From Steroidobacteraceae bacterium (GTDB lineage Bacteria; Pseudomonadota; Gammaproteobacteria; Steroidobacterales; Steroidobacteraceae), in the NCBI GenBank assembly GCA_027531255.1, contig JAPZRU010000027.1:1-64000 (forward strand): a stretch of 64,000 bases of DNA. The letters run 5' to 3'. Shown piece after piece: positions 46,452-56,165 of this stretch (the stretch's first letter is position 1; every line of letters begins with the position of its first letter). Both the position numbers and the translations under genes were made by a program. The notes beneath the pieces were generated by a model. That model was not told where the DNA came from and made no database searches. It was given only the letters and a program-made list of their open reading frames with translations.

Positions 46452-47786
46452 ATGCGCATCACCATCTTCGGCTCCGGCTACGTCGGTCTCGTCACGGGTG
46501 CCTGTCTCGCGGACGCCGGCAACCACGTGCTCTGCGTGGACGTCGATCCCCGCAAGATCGACATGCTCAATCGCGGCGAAGTACCCATCCACGAACCTGG
46601 CCTCGACGACCTGATCCAGCGCAACGCCGCCAAGGGCAGGCTGAAATTCACGCTGGACGCCGCCGAGGGCGTGCAGCACGGCCTGTTCCAGATGATCGCC
46701 GTGGGCACTCCGCCGGACGAAGACGGTTCGGCCGACCTGCGCTACGTGCTGGCCGTCGCGCGAACCATCGCGACGCACATGAGCGAATACAAGGTGGTGA
46801 TCACGAAGTCGACCGTGCCGGTCGGCACTGCCGACAAGGTGCGCGCCGCCATCGTCGAGACGCTCGCCGGGCGCGGCGTCGACGTCGAGTACGACGTGGT
46901 GTCGAACCCGGAGTTCCTGAAGGAGGGCGCCGCGATCGGCGACTTCATGCGCCCCGATCGCGTCATCGTCGGCACCGACAACCCGCGCGTGACCGAGTTG
47001 ATGCGCGCGCTGTACGAGCCGTTCACGCGCAGCCGCGATCGGCTGATCGCCATGGACATCCGGTCCGCGGAACTCACCAAGTACGCCGCCAATGCCATGC
47101 TGGCGACCAAGATCTCGTTCATGAACGAGATCGCGAATCTCGCCGAGCGTGTCGGCGCGGACGTCGAGAAGGTCCGCGTCGGCATCGGCTCGGACCCGCG
47201 CATCGGCTACGGCTTCATCTACCCGGGCGTGGGCTACGGCGGGTCCTGCTTCCCGAAGGACGTCCAGGCGCTCGTCCGTTCGGCTCGCCAGGCCGGCTAC
47301 ACGCCGGAGGTTCTCGACGCGGTGGAGGCGGTGAACGCTCGCCAAAAGCGCGTGCTGTTCGAAAAGATCCGCTCGCACTTCGAGGGCGAGTTGCGGGGGC
47401 GCACCTTTGCCCTGTGGGGGCTGGCCTTCAAGCCGAATACGGACGACATGCGCGAGGCGCCGAGCCGTGTGTTGATTGAAGCGCTGTGGGGCGCCGGTGC
47501 GTCGGTGCGCGCGTACGATCCCGTCGCGATGAACGAGGTGCGTCGAATCTACGGTGAGCGCCCGGATCTCGTGCTGTGCGACAGCATGGAGGCAGCGCTC
47601 ACGGGAGCCGATGCGCTGGCGATCGTCACCGAATGGCAGGAGTTCCGCAGCCCCGACTTCGACGGCATCCGCGCGGCGCTGGGTGCACCGGTCATCTTCG
47701 ACGGTCGCAATCTCTACGACCCGACGCTGCTCGCGCGTTTCGGATTCACCTACTACGCCATCGGGCGCGGCGCGCGCATCGGCTAG
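46452..47786 (+). CDS. ugd: UDP-glucose 6-dehydrogenase, copy 1
   Basis: 444 residues of the Ugd/TuaD type: [18 protein letters not shown] at the N terminus, [33 protein letters not shown], and catalytic Cys266 in [14 protein letters not shown]. It oxidises UDP-glucose to UDP-glucuronate, the substrate of the GAE epimerase at the left of the locus. A second copy at 53376-54710 is about 90 percent identical by eye. Start is ATG 46452, 72 bp after the WbpM-like stop. Confidence 0.94.
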   Translation: MRITIFGSGYVGLVTGACLADAGNHVLCVDVDPRKIDMLNRGEVPIHEPGLDDLIQRNAAKGRLKFTLDAAEGVQHGLFQMIAVGTPPDEDGSADLRYVLAVARTIATHMSEYKVVITKSTVPVGTADKVRAAIVETLAGRGVDVEYDVVSNPEFLKEGAAIGDFMRPDRVIVGTDNPRVTELMRALYEPFTRSRDRLIAMDIRSAELTKYAANAMLATKISFMNEIANLAERVGADVEKVRVGIGSDPRIGYGFIYPGVGYGGSCFPKDVQALVRSARQAGYTPEVLDAVEAVNARQKRVLFEKIRSHFEGELRGRTFALWGLAFKPNTDDMREAPSRVLIEALWGAGASVRAYDPVAMNEVRRIYGERPDLVLCDSMEAALTGADALAIVTEWQEFRSPDFDGIRAALGAPVIFDGRNLYDPTLLARFGFTYYAIGRGARIG

Positions 47787-47898
47787 CTCCGCGGGGCGCA
47801 CCGGGTCCGCAGGCTGCGAGATGTGAAGCCCCTTCCGGGTTCCAGCAACCCCCTGAGGTAGACTCCGTCCCTCAACGAGCACGTCCCCCGGTCCGATC

Positions 47899-49323
47899 AT
47901 GCTCACCCCCGTCATCCTCTCCGGCGGCTCCGGCACGCGCCTCTGGCCGCTGTCCCGCGAGCTCTACCCGAAGCAGTTCCTGCCGCTGGTGGGGCGGTCC
48001 ACGATGCTGCAGGACACCGTGCGCCGCCTCGCCGGGCTCGGGGCCACGGGTCCCGTCGTGGTCTGCAACGAGCACCACCGGTTCATCGTCGCGGAGCAGT
48101 TGCGACAGATCGGCAGCCCGGCCGGCGCGATCGTGCTCGAACCGATCGGTCGCAACACCGCGCCGGCCGTCGCGGTCGCGGCGCTCACGGCGCTGAAGCT
48201 GCGCGCCGGCACGGACGACCCGCTGCTGCTCGTGATGCCCGCGGACCACCTGGTCCGCGACGTGTCCGCCTTCCACGCGGCCGTGCAGGCCGGCATCGGC
48301 GCCGCTCGGGCCGGCAAGCTGGTGACTTTCGGCGTCGTTCCCACGCATCCGGAGACCGGCTTCGGGTACATCCGTCGCGGAGCGGGGCAGGGGCCCGCGT
48401 TCCCGATCTCCCAGTTCGTCGAAAAGCCGAACGCCGAGCGCGCCGCGCAGTACCTCGCCTCCGGCGAGTACCTGTGGAACAGCGGCATGTTCCTGTTCGG
48501 CGCGGGCCGGTACCTGCAGGAGTTGAAGCAGTTCGCGCCCTCGATGCTCGAGGCCTGCGAAAAGGCGCTCGCCGCCGCCGGCTCGGATCTCGACTTCCTG
48601 CGCCTGCCGAAGGACGTGTTCGCAGCGTGCCCCAGCGACTCCATCGACTACGCGGTGATGGAGAAGACGCAGGACGCCGTGGTCGTGCCGCTCGACGCCG
48701 GTTGGAGCGACGTGGGTTCCTGGTCCGCCCTGCACGACAGCCTGGACGGCGACGCGAACGGCAACGTGACGCACGGCGACACGCTGCTTGAGGACACCAG
48801 GGGTTGCTACGTGCACTCGTCGCAGCGCCTGGTCGCCACGGTCGGTCTCGAGGACCACGTGGTCGTCGAGACCAAGGACGCCGTGCTGGTCGCGCCGAAG
48901 GGCCGCGTGCAGGACGTCAAGAACCTCGTCGCGAAGCTGAAGGCGCAGGGCCGCAGCGAGACGGCACTGCACCGCGAGGTCTATCGGCCCTGGGGCTACT
49001 ACGACAGCGTCGACGAAGGCGATCGCTTCCAGGTGAAGCGCCTGTGCGTGAAGCCGGGCGCGACGCTGAGCCTGCAGATGCACCACCACCGGGCCGAACA
49101 CTGGATCGTGGTGTCGGGCACGGCGAAGATCACCTGCAACGACAAGGTGTTCCTGCTCTCGGAGAACGAGAGCACGTACATCCCGATCGGCGCGACGCAT
49201 CGCATCGAGAACCCGGGCAAGGTGCCTCTGCACATCATCGAGGTGCAGTCGGGCAGCTACCTCGGCGAGGACGACATCGTCCGCTTCGAGGACAGCTACG
49301 GCCGGAAGGGCACGACGGGCTGA
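47899..49323 (+). CDS. manC: Mannose-1-phosphate guanylyltransferase / mannose-6-phosphate isomerase
   Basis: 474 residues, bifunctional ManC/AlgA type. N-terminal pyrophosphorylase signature [20 protein letters not shown], then [15 protein letters not shown] and [14 protein letters not shown]. The C-terminal cupin has [19 protein letters not shown] and [18 protein letters not shown], the isomerase-type domain. It makes GDP-mannose with the AlgC-type mutase encoded downstream. ATG 47899 is the natural start. No GDP-sugar-modifying enzyme is encoded in the window, so mannose itself or a product made elsewhere is used. Confidence 0.94.
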   Translation: MLTPVILSGGSGTRLWPLSRELYPKQFLPLVGRSTMLQDTVRRLAGLGATGPVVVCNEHHRFIVAEQLRQIGSPAGAIVLEPIGRNTAPAVAVAALTALKLRAGTDDPLLLVMPADHLVRDVSAFHAAVQAGIGAARAGKLVTFGVVPTHPETGFGYIRRGAGQGPAFPISQFVEKPNAERAAQYLASGEYLWNSGMFLFGAGRYLQELKQFAPSMLEACEKALAAAGSDLDFLRLPKDVFAACPSDSIDYAVMEKTQDAVVVPLDAGWSDVGSWSALHDSLDGDANGNVTHGDTLLEDTRGCYVHSSQRLVATVGLEDHVVVETKDAVLVAPKGRVQDVKNLVAKLKAQGRSETALHREVYRPWGYYDSVDEGDRFQVKRLCVKPGATLSLQMHHHRAEHWIVVSGTAKITCNDKVFLLSENESTYIPIGATHRIENPGKVPLHIIEVQSGSYLGEDDIVRFEDSYGRKGTTG

Positions 49324-49750
49324 AGAAATCTCTGGCCTGCGCCGACCGCACTCGACCGCAGGCCTGGCGCCGATCGTAGCCGCGGTCGCGTCGGGTTCCG
49401 ACGTCGTGTCGTGCTTTCGCGGCTGAGTCGCGGCTGCACAGACTTCAGGGAACTTCTCGCCAGGTCGCGCGTCGAGCGTCGCCAGGCGGCGACAGTGCTG
49501 CGTCCGGCAGTTCGATTCGCCCTGAATTTCCAGGTGATTACTGCCCGCCGTGAACTTCGTCACGCTCGCGACGAGTCTCGCGCGCGCGTGTCGTGAACTG
49601 CGTGCGCGCGCACAGATCCGAGCACTCGCGCCCAGCGCGCCATCAATGTTTCGCTAAACGAGCCGAAGTCTCGATGCTCTGACGGCGGAAACCATGTCCC
49701 GCGCGGATCCGGTACCCGCCCCCCGGTGCAACTCTCGGGCGACCAGGCTC
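49324..49750. other. 427-bp intergenic region between manC and the Ig-repeat lipoprotein gene
   Basis: No convincing gene. The 8-bp inverted repeat GGCCTGCG (49334-49341) / CGCAGGCC (49357-49364) just after manC may be a weak terminator without a T-run. An in-frame ATG at 49694 could extend the following lipoprotein but would precede its natural signal peptide. No clear promoter was found. Confidence 0.5.
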
Positions 49751-51577
49751 ATGTTCGACGCGAAGCGCTCCAGCGACCACACGACCAGGCTCGCGCTTCG
49801 TGCGCTCTGCGCACCGCTGCTGGTGCTCCTGCTTCACGGCTGCGCCGGCGGCGGCACCGAGCAATCCAGTGCGGCTGTCGGGGGCGCTGCCTCGTCGGCA
49901 CCCGTCAGCGGTGCCGCAGTGTCGTCCGCGCAGGCGAATCGGCCGCCGGTGATCGCGGGCAACGGCGCCGCGACGATCACGGCCGGCCAGGCCTACGACT
50001 TCACGCCGAACGCGTCGGACCCCGACGGAAACGCGCTCAGCTTCTCGGCACCGCAGCGTCCCGCGTGGACCACCTTCGATTCGACCACCGGGCGGCTGCA
50101 AGGGACGCCGCAGGCGAGCGACCTCGGCGTGCACCCGGTCACGCTCACGGTCTCCGACGGTCAGACGCAGAGCTCCATCGCGTTCCTGCTGACGGTCGAG
50201 CGTGCGCCCAACCGCGCGCCCGAGATCGGCGGGAACGGCGCGGCAGCCGTGCTGGTGGGGCAGTCCTACTCGTTCACGCCGACCGCTTCCGACCCCGAGG
50301 GCGCCGTGCTGTCGTTCTCGGCGGAGGGCCTGCCGGCGTGGCTGTCCCTCGACCCCGCGCGCGGCACGGTGGCGGGTACGCCGGGTGCCGGCGACGTCGG
50401 TTCCGTCACGATCACGCTGAGCGCGAGCGACGGTTCGCTGCGCGCCTCGATCTCGTTCGTGGTAACGGTGGGCACTTCGGTCGCGCCGCCCGCGGTGCCG
50501 ACCAACCGGCCGCCGACGCTAGTCGGTCACGGCGGCGCCACGGTCACCACCGGCCAGGCCTATCTCTACGTGCCGATCGCGGCCGACCCGGACGGTGACC
50601 GGTTGACGTTCGCCATCGCCGGGCGGCCCGCCTGGGCGTCTTTCGATCCCGCGACCGGCCGTCTCGAGGGACGCCCCGGTAGCGGCGATGCGGGTACGTC
50701 CACCGTGACGATCTCGGTCAGCGACGGTCGGGCGAGTGCTGCCACGTCGTTTGCGATCGCCGTGCTGCAGGGGAATCGCGCGCCGACGATCTCGGGCAGC
50801 GGCGGACGTACGCTCGTGGTCGGCCAGGCGTACGCCTTCACACCGACGGCGTCGGACCCCGACGGCGATCCGCTCACCTTCTCGGCGAGCGGCGTGCCGG
50901 CGTGGCTGAGTTTCGACGTGCGCACCGGCGCGCTCTCCGGGACGCCGGCTGCCGGCGACGTTGGTACGAGCGCGATCACGATCACGGCCAACGACGGCCG
51001 GCAGCAGGCTTCGCTGGCGTTCGCCGTGACGGTCACCGCCGAGAACCGCCCGCCCACGCTGACCGGCAACGCGGCCGCTACCGTGATGGTCGGCGCCGCC
51101 TACGCGTTCACGCCGACGGCGAGCGATCCGGACGGCGACCGCCTGACGTTCACGGCGGCGGGCCGGCCCGCGTGGATGACGCTGGACGCCGCCACGGGCG
51201 CCCTCGGGGGCACGCCCGGTGCCGAGCACGTGGGCAGCTCGAGCGTCACGCTGACCGTCAGCGACGGCGGCCGCCAGACGTCGCTGACGTTCACGGTCAC
51301 GGTGGTGCAGGCGGCCAACGGCCGCGCGACCGTGACTTGGGAGGCGCCGACCCAGCGCACCGACGGCACGCCGTTGACGAACCTCGCGGGTTTCCGCGTC
51401 TACTACGGCCGGCAGCCAGGCTCGCTCACGCAGCGCGTCGACGTGAGCAATCCGACGGTGACCACCGTGGTCGTCGAGAACCTGACCGCCGGCACCTGGC
51501 ACTTCGCCGCCACGGCGGTGGACGCGAACGGCGTCGAGAGCGACCTCTCGGGCAGCGCCTCCAAGACGATCCTGTAG
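49751..51577 (+). CDS. Putative surface lipoprotein with five Ig-like (cadherin/He_PIG-like) repeats and a C-terminal FN3-like domain
   Basis: 608 residues from ATG 49751, with a basic N terminus, a hydrophobic core and lipobox-like LLLHGC. After a Ser/Ala-rich linker come five repeats of about 90 residues starting NRPPVIAGN, NRAPEIGGN, NRPPTLVGH, NRAPTISGS and NRPPTLTGN, each with a YxFTPxASDPDGDxLxF motif, PAW and GTPxxxDVG. The last 90 residues (TVTWEAPTQRTDGTPLTN, YYGRQPGSLT, WHFAATAVDANGVES) resemble fibronectin type III. Such repeats occur in secreted adhesins. The gene sits between manC and the phosphomutase gene, an unusual neighbour for nucleotide-sugar enzymes. Confidence 0.85.
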   Translation: MFDAKRSSDHTTRLALRALCAPLLVLLLHGCAGGGTEQSSAAVGGAASSAPVSGAAVSSAQANRPPVIAGNGAATITAGQAYDFTPNASDPDGNALSFSAPQRPAWTTFDSTTGRLQGTPQASDLGVHPVTLTVSDGQTQSSIAFLLTVERAPNRAPEIGGNGAAAVLVGQSYSFTPTASDPEGAVLSFSAEGLPAWLSLDPARGTVAGTPGAGDVGSVTITLSASDGSLRASISFVVTVGTSVAPPAVPTNRPPTLVGHGGATVTTGQAYLYVPIAADPDGDRLTFAIAGRPAWASFDPATGRLEGRPGSGDAGTSTVTISVSDGRASAATSFAIAVLQGNRAPTISGSGGRTLVVGQAYAFTPTASDPDGDPLTFSASGVPAWLSFDVRTGALSGTPAAGDVGTSAITITANDGRQQASLAFAVTVTAENRPPTLTGNAAATVMVGAAYAFTPTASDPDGDRLTFTAAGRPAWMTLDAATGALGGTPGAEHVGSSSVTLTVSDGGRQTSLTFTVTVVQAANGRATVTWEAPTQRTDGTPLTNLAGFRVYYGRQPGSLTQRVDVSNPTVTTVVVENLTAGTWHFAATAVDANGVESDLSGSASKTIL

Positions 51578-51680
51578 CCGGCGGCGCAACGCCGGCCGCG
51601 CATTTTCCCCGCGATGCCCGCGAGTGAACTCGGCATCCCGCCCGGGTAAGCTCGCGGCTTTCCAGGCCGAAGGGCGACCC

Positions 51681-53060
51681 ATGACGTCGAGCCAGATCAC
51701 CTGCTTCAAGGCCTACGACCTCCGCGGCCGCATTCCGGGCGAACTGAACACCGACGTCGCGTACCGCGTCGCGCGGGCCTACGCGGAGTTCCTGAAGCCG
51801 CGGCGCATCGTCGTCGGGCGCGACATCCGCCTGTCGAGCCTGGAGCTCGCGCAGGCCGTGATGCGCGGACTCTGCGACTCCGGCGTGGACGTCGCCGACA
51901 TCGGCCTCTGCGGCACCGAGGGCGTCTACTTCGCGACCCCGGCGCTGGGCGCGGACGGCGGCATCATGGTGACCGCCAGCCACAACCCGCCGGACTACAA
52001 CGGGATGAAGTTCGTGCGCGAGGGCTCGCGACCGATCTCCGGGGACACGGGCCTCAAGGACATCCGGCGCATCGCGGAGCACGACCACTACACGCCGCCC
52101 GAGAACCCGGGCCGCGTCGAGTCGGCGGACGTGATGCAGCGCTACCTCGACCACCTGCTGTCGTACGTGGACCGCCCGAAGCTGAAGAAGCTGAAGATCG
52201 TCTGCAACGCCGGCAACGGCGGGGCGGGGCTCATCGTCGACCGGCTCGAGCCGCACCTGCCGTTCGAGTGGGTGAAGGTCTTCCACGAGCCGGACGGCAC
52301 GTTCCCGAACGGCGTGCCCAACCCGATGCTGGAGCAGAACCGCGCGCCGGTGATCGAGGCGGTCAAGCGCGAGAAGGCCGACATCGGCATCGCGTGGGAC
52401 GGCGACTACGACCGCTGCTTCTTCTTCGACGAGCAAGGCACGTTCATCGAGGGCTACTACATCGTCGGCCTGCTGGCCTCGTACTTCCTGAAGCGCGTGC
52501 CGGGCGGCAAGATCGTCCACGACCCGCGCCTGACCTGGAACACGCTCGACATCGTGAAGAGCCACGGCGGCACGCCGGTGCTCTCGAAGTCGGGCCACGC
52601 GTTCATCAAGCAGGTGATGCGGGAGAGCGACGCCGTCTACGGCGGCGAGATGAGCGCGCACCACTATTTCCGGGACTTCGCCTACTGCGACACGGGAATG
52701 GTGCCGTGGCTGGTGCTGGCGCAGATCCTGTGCGAGACGGGCAAGCCTCTTTCGGAGCTGGTGGGCGAGCGCATCGCCAGGTTCCCGGCCAGCGGCGAGA
52801 TCAACCGTCGCATGCCGGACGCCAAGGCGGCGATCGCGGCGGTCCAGGCGAAGTACGAGAAAGGGGCGAGCAGCATCGACTTCACGGACGGGCTGTCGAT
52901 GGAGTTCGACCGCTGGCGCCTGAACCTGCGCTCGTCGAACACGGAGCCGCTGATCCGCCTGAACGTCGAGAGCCGGGGCGACGAGGCGCTGATGCGCGAG
53001 AAGACCGACGAGGTGCTGTCGCTGCTCGGCTCGATGGGGGCGGTGGCGGCGGATCACTGA
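51681..53060 (+). CDS. Phosphomannomutase / phosphoglucomutase (AlgC/ManB-like)
   Basis: 459 residues of the alpha-phosphohexomutase family. Catalytic Ser100 lies in TASHNPPDYNGMK, the metal loop is WDGDYDRCFFFDEQG, the sugar loop GGEMSAHHYFRDFAYCDTGM and the phosphate loop RSSNTEPLIRLNVESR, all matching AlgC. It links Man-6-P/Man-1-P and Glc-6-P/Glc-1-P, feeding ManC, Ugd and other routes. Start ATG 51681; another in-frame start at 51624 lies in the region before the gene without support. Confidence 0.93.
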   Translation: MTSSQITCFKAYDLRGRIPGELNTDVAYRVARAYAEFLKPRRIVVGRDIRLSSLELAQAVMRGLCDSGVDVADIGLCGTEGVYFATPALGADGGIMVTASHNPPDYNGMKFVREGSRPISGDTGLKDIRRIAEHDHYTPPENPGRVESADVMQRYLDHLLSYVDRPKLKKLKIVCNAGNGGAGLIVDRLEPHLPFEWVKVFHEPDGTFPNGVPNPMLEQNRAPVIEAVKREKADIGIAWDGDYDRCFFFDEQGTFIEGYYIVGLLASYFLKRVPGGKIVHDPRLTWNTLDIVKSHGGTPVLSKSGHAFIKQVMRESDAVYGGEMSAHHYFRDFAYCDTGMVPWLVLAQILCETGKPLSELVGERIARFPASGEINRRMPDAKAAIAAVQAKYEKGASSIDFTDGLSMEFDRWRLNLRSSNTEPLIRLNVESRGDEALMREKTDEVLSLLGSMGAVAADH

Positions 53061-53064
53061 GCGT

Positions 53065-53280
53065 CGCCGCGTCGTTCTGGACGTACTCACCTACGCCGGC
53101 AACCTCGAGAGCCTGGCCGTGGTCCGGGACCGCAACCGCTTCGTGCAGGGCGCCGTCTGCGATGCCGCGCTCGTGGAGCAGCGGTTCGCGTGCGATCCAG
53201 CGCTCGCGCAGCGCTTCCCGAACTGCCCGGCCGCGCAGGGCCGCGCGGTGCGCGAGCTGGTCACGTTCGTGACCGAGGCC
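53065..53280 (+). pseudogene. rmlB: Internally deleted remnant of dTDP-glucose 4,6-dehydratase (rmlB/rfbB)
   Basis: Directly after the phosphomutase stop the frame from 53065 reads [20 protein letters not shown] then [20 protein letters not shown], the N-terminal part of RmlB after its first strand. From about 53200 the same frame reads [20 protein letters not shown], resembling the C-terminal part of RmlB; roughly 230 residues in between are missing. No NAD-binding start or catalytic region remains, so no function is expected. It ends about 95 bp before ugd copy 2. Confidence 0.75.
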
Positions 53281-53375
53281 CGGGAGAGGCTTCCCATTCG
53301 CGAACTCCGTCCTTTACCGGCTTCCGAGCCAGGCCGTACGCTCTGCCGCCTTTCCAGTCCAGGACCTGCTGTTCC

Positions 53376-54710
53376 ATGCGCATCACGATCTTCGGCTCCG
53401 GCTACGTCGGTCTCGTCACCGGTGCCTGCCTCGCCGACGCCGGCAACCACGTGGTCTGCGTGGACGTGGACCCCGGCAAGATCGAGAAGCTGAACCGCGG
53501 CGAGGTGCCGATCCACGAGCCGGGGCTCGACGACCTGATCCAGCGCAACGCCGCCAAGGGCCGCCTCAAGTTCACCCTGGACGCCGCCGAGGGCGTCAAT
53601 CACGGCCTGTTCCAGATGATCGCGGTCGGCACGCCGCCGGATGAGGACGGCTCGGCGGACCTGCGCTACGTGCTCTTGGTCGCGAAGACCATCGCGACCC
53701 ACATGAACGACTACAAGGTCGTGATCACGAAGTCCACCGTGCCGGTGGGCACGGCCGACAAGGTGCGTGCGGCGCTCGCCGAGACGCTCTCGCAGCGGGG
53801 TACCGAGGTCGAGTACGACGTGGTCTCGAACCCCGAGTTCCTGAAGGAGGGCGCCGCGATCGGCGATTTCATGCGTCCGGACCGCGTGATCGTCGGTACC
53901 GACAACCCGCGTGTCACCGAGCTGATGCGCGCGCTGTACGAACCGTTCACGCGCAGCCGCGACCGCCTGATCGCGATGGACATTCGCTCGGCGGAGCTGA
54001 CGAAGTACGCCGCGAACGCGATGCTCGCGACCAAGATCAGCTTCATGAACGAGATCGCGAATCTCGCGGAGCGCCTCGGGGCCGACGTGGAGAAGGTGCG
54101 TGTCGGCATCGGCTCGGACCCGCGCATCGGCTACGGATTCATCTACCCAGGCGTAGGCTACGGTGGTTCCTGCTTCCCGAAGGACGTGCAGGCGCTGGCC
54201 CGCTCGGCGCGACAGGCGGGCTATGCGCCGGAGATCCTCGACGCCGTAGAGGCCGTCAACGCGCGGCAGAAGCAGGTGCTGTTCGCCAAGATCCAGCGCC
54301 ACTTCGGCGGCGAGTTGAACGGCCGCACGATCGCGCTGTGGGGTCTCGCGTTCAAGCCGAATACGGACGACATGCGCGAGGCGCCGAGCCGAGTGCTGAT
54401 GGAGGCACTCTGGAAGGCCGGTGCGAACGTACGGGCGTACGACCCGGTCGCGATGGACGAGGTGCGTCGCATCTACGGGTCGCGCCCGCACCTCGTGCTT
54501 TGTGACAGCATGGAAGGCGCGGTGCAGGGGGCCGACGCGCTGGCCATCGTCACCGAGTGGCAGGAGTTCCGCAGCCCCGACTTCGACGGCATCCGGGCGG
54601 CGCTGAAGGCGCCGGTGATCTTCGACGGCCGCAACCTCTACGACCCGGCGCTGATGGGCCGGTTCGGGTTCGTCTACTACGCGATCGGGCGGGGTGCGCG
54701 AGCGGGATAA
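53376..54710 (+). CDS. ugd: UDP-glucose 6-dehydrogenase, copy 2
   Basis: 444 residues. Same motifs as copy 1, with catalytic Cys266 in [14 protein letters not shown], and about 45 substitutions between the two by eye. All visible catalytic residues are kept. The two copies are in the same orientation, 5.6 kb apart from stop to start, with manC, the lipoprotein and the phosphomutase between them. The start ATG 53376 lies just after the rmlB remnant. It is the last gene of the polysaccharide region. Confidence 0.93.
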   Translation: MRITIFGSGYVGLVTGACLADAGNHVVCVDVDPGKIEKLNRGEVPIHEPGLDDLIQRNAAKGRLKFTLDAAEGVNHGLFQMIAVGTPPDEDGSADLRYVLLVAKTIATHMNDYKVVITKSTVPVGTADKVRAALAETLSQRGTEVEYDVVSNPEFLKEGAAIGDFMRPDRVIVGTDNPRVTELMRALYEPFTRSRDRLIAMDIRSAELTKYAANAMLATKISFMNEIANLAERLGADVEKVRVGIGSDPRIGYGFIYPGVGYGGSCFPKDVQALARSARQAGYAPEILDAVEAVNARQKQVLFAKIQRHFGGELNGRTIALWGLAFKPNTDDMREAPSRVLMEALWKAGANVRAYDPVAMDEVRRIYGSRPHLVLCDSMEGAVQGADALAIVTEWQEFRSPDFDGIRAALKAPVIFDGRNLYDPALMGRFGFVYYAIGRGARAG

Positions 54711-54720
54711 GGTCGCATCG

Positions 54721-54734
54721 CGCCGGGCCCGGCG
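54721..54734. terminator. GC-rich palindrome between convergent ugd2 and GGDEF gene
   Basis: CGCCGGGCCCGGCG is perfectly palindromic and lies in the 29-bp gap between convergent genes, so it could act as a bidirectional terminator. No strong T-run was seen on either strand. Confidence 0.35.
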
Positions 54735-54739
54735 TCTCC

Positions 54740-55648
54740 TCAGGCGTGGGCGGTCTTCGCCGCCACGCCCGGCGCCGCCTCGCCGCCGCGCAGCGCGCGC
54801 CGACGGTCGTAGAGCGTCGCGGTCGCGCGCTCGACCAGGCCTTCCGCGTTCATGCCGGTGAACGGCGCGCTGGCCCAGCCGAGCCCGAACGTCACCGGCC
54901 AGTCGTTCGCCGCCGCCCAGGTGCTCAGGGACTCCGCCAGCTTCTGCGCCACGACCGGCGCCGCTTCGGCGCTGGTGGCGCGCAGCAGCACCGCGAACTC
55001 GTCGCCCTGCAGCCGCGCGACCAGGTCCGTGCGCCGCAGGCGCTCGCTCAACTCCGCCGCCACGCCCTTCAGCAGGGCGTCGCCCGCCGCGTGCCCGCGC
55101 GTCGCGTTCACGTGGCGCAGCCGCTCGACGTCGATGCAGAGCACCGTGGTGTCGCCGCCGAAGCGATCCTGGCGCGCGAGTTCGGTGTCCACCGCGACCA
55201 GGAACGAGGCGCGGTTGTAGAGGCCGGTCAGCGAGTCCACGTGGGTGACGTGCCGCAGCAGCTCGCGGTGCGCCCGCACTTCGCCCGCGAACCAGCCCGC
55301 GGCGCCGAGCAGCAGGCCCGTCGCGACGACGTTCCAGAGCACGAGGCCCTCGGCGCTCGGGGCCGCGAACGGCCAGTCCACGAGCAGCCCCGCAACGGTC
55401 GCGGCCGCCGCCGCGTGCAGACCCGCGCGGTGCCCGAGCAGCCAGCCGAGTCCGACGACCGCCGGCACGTAGAGGAAGCCGGTGGCGAGTTCGCGACCCG
55501 CATAGTGGTCCGCGGTGGCCGCGGCGACCACCAGCACGGCCGCCAGCAGGTACGCGAGCGAGGCCGGCGTCTGCTCGAGGCGCTGGAGGCGCTCCGAGGC
55601 CACGGGAACGGCGAACTGCGGGCGGGTAGAGGCAGGGGGGGTACTCAC
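54740..55648 (-). CDS. Membrane-associated GGDEF-domain protein (putative diguanylate cyclase)
   Basis: 302 residues from GTG 55648. Four or five transmembrane helices occupy the first about 125 residues, followed by a GGDEF domain from about 133, with DSLTGLYNR at its start and ATRGHAAGD in the middle. The active-site motif reads RLQGDEF, with Gln in place of the first Gly, and RRTD five residues before it fits the inhibitory I-site. Metal and base-contacting Asp residues look mostly kept. It probably makes or senses cyclic-di-GMP, which commonly controls polysaccharide production. The degenerate first Gly makes activity uncertain. An upstream start at 55750 would add 34 basic residues. Confidence 0.82.
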   Translation of the reverse strand: MSTPPASTRPQFAVPVASERLQRLEQTPASLAYLLAAVLVVAAATADHYAGRELATGFLYVPAVVGLGWLLGHRAGLHAAAAATVAGLLVDWPFAAPSAEGLVLWNVVATGLLLGAAGWFAGEVRAHRELLRHVTHVDSLTGLYNRASFLVAVDTELARQDRFGGDTTVLCIDVERLRHVNATRGHAAGDALLKGVAAELSERLRRTDLVARLQGDEFAVLLRATSAEAAPVVAQKLAESLSTWAAANDWPVTFGLGWASAPFTGMNAEGLVERATATLYDRRRALRGGEAAPGVAAKTAHA

Positions 55649-55756
55649 GCGGGCGATTCTCGGAGCGCTCCGAGGCGGCCACAAGCACGCCCGTCGCGTT
55701 TGTGAAGGCTGCCGCAAGCGCTGCGGATGGGCGCGCAACCGCTGCGGCAAATCCCA

Positions 55757-55786
55757 CTGTCAATGAGATTCATTCTCATCTAGGAT
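55757..55786 (+). promoter_or_regulatory. Fur box overlapping the feoA promoter
   Basis: ATGAGA (55763-55768), 5 bp, TCTCAT (55774-55779) form the core of a Fur box (55762-55780). It lies between CTGTCA (55757-55762) as a -35-like and TAGGAT (55781-55786) as a -10-like element. The feoA GTG is at 55815. Iron-replete Fur would repress ferrous-iron uptake here. Confidence 0.75.
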
Positions 55787-55814
55787 CTGGGACAGCCTTC
55801 GCCTCGAGACCTCC

Positions 55815-56165
55815 GTGTCCACCGCCACCGACTCCGTCACCCGGGAGCTGGCCACCGGCCTGGCGCTCGTGACCCCCGAGACCGCCATCGAGACTCCCGA
55901 CGCCCGACCCGCGCGGCCTCTGAGCGAACTACCGCTGCACACCGACGCGCGCGTCGTCGCGCTGCTGCCCCCGGACGAACCCCACGATCCCGAGATCCTC
56001 GCGCGCCTCGGTGAGCTCGGGTTCCTGCCCGGCGAGCCCGTACGCATCCTCGCGCGCGGCCTGTTCGGCGACCCGCTCGCGGTGCGGGTCGGCACCGGCA
56101 CCTTCGCGCTGCGGCGTGGCGAGGCGCGCTGCGTGCAGGTGCGGCCCGAGGGCGCGACGCGGTGA
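55815..56165 (+). CDS. feoA: Ferrous iron transport protein A
   Basis: 116 residues from GTG 55815. The C-terminal 75 residues are a small SH3-like FeoA domain (RLGELGFLPGEPVRILAR, DPLAVRVGTGTFALRRGEA). The first about 40 residues (MSTATDSVTRELATGLALV) are an extension beyond the typical 75-80 residue FeoA. FeoA supports FeoB in cytoplasmic ferrous-iron uptake. Its stop overlaps the feoB GTG (GTGA). A Fur box lies just upstream. Confidence 0.9.
   Translation: MSTATDSVTRELATGLALVTPETAIETPDARPARPLSELPLHTDARVVALLPPDEPHDPEILARLGELGFLPGEPVRILARGLFGDPLAVRVGTGTFALRRGEARCVQVRPEGATR

Noticed and set aside
49411-49596. Short gene between manC and the lipoprotein
   Set aside because: 61 codons without ribosome-binding site, motif or hydrophobic pattern.
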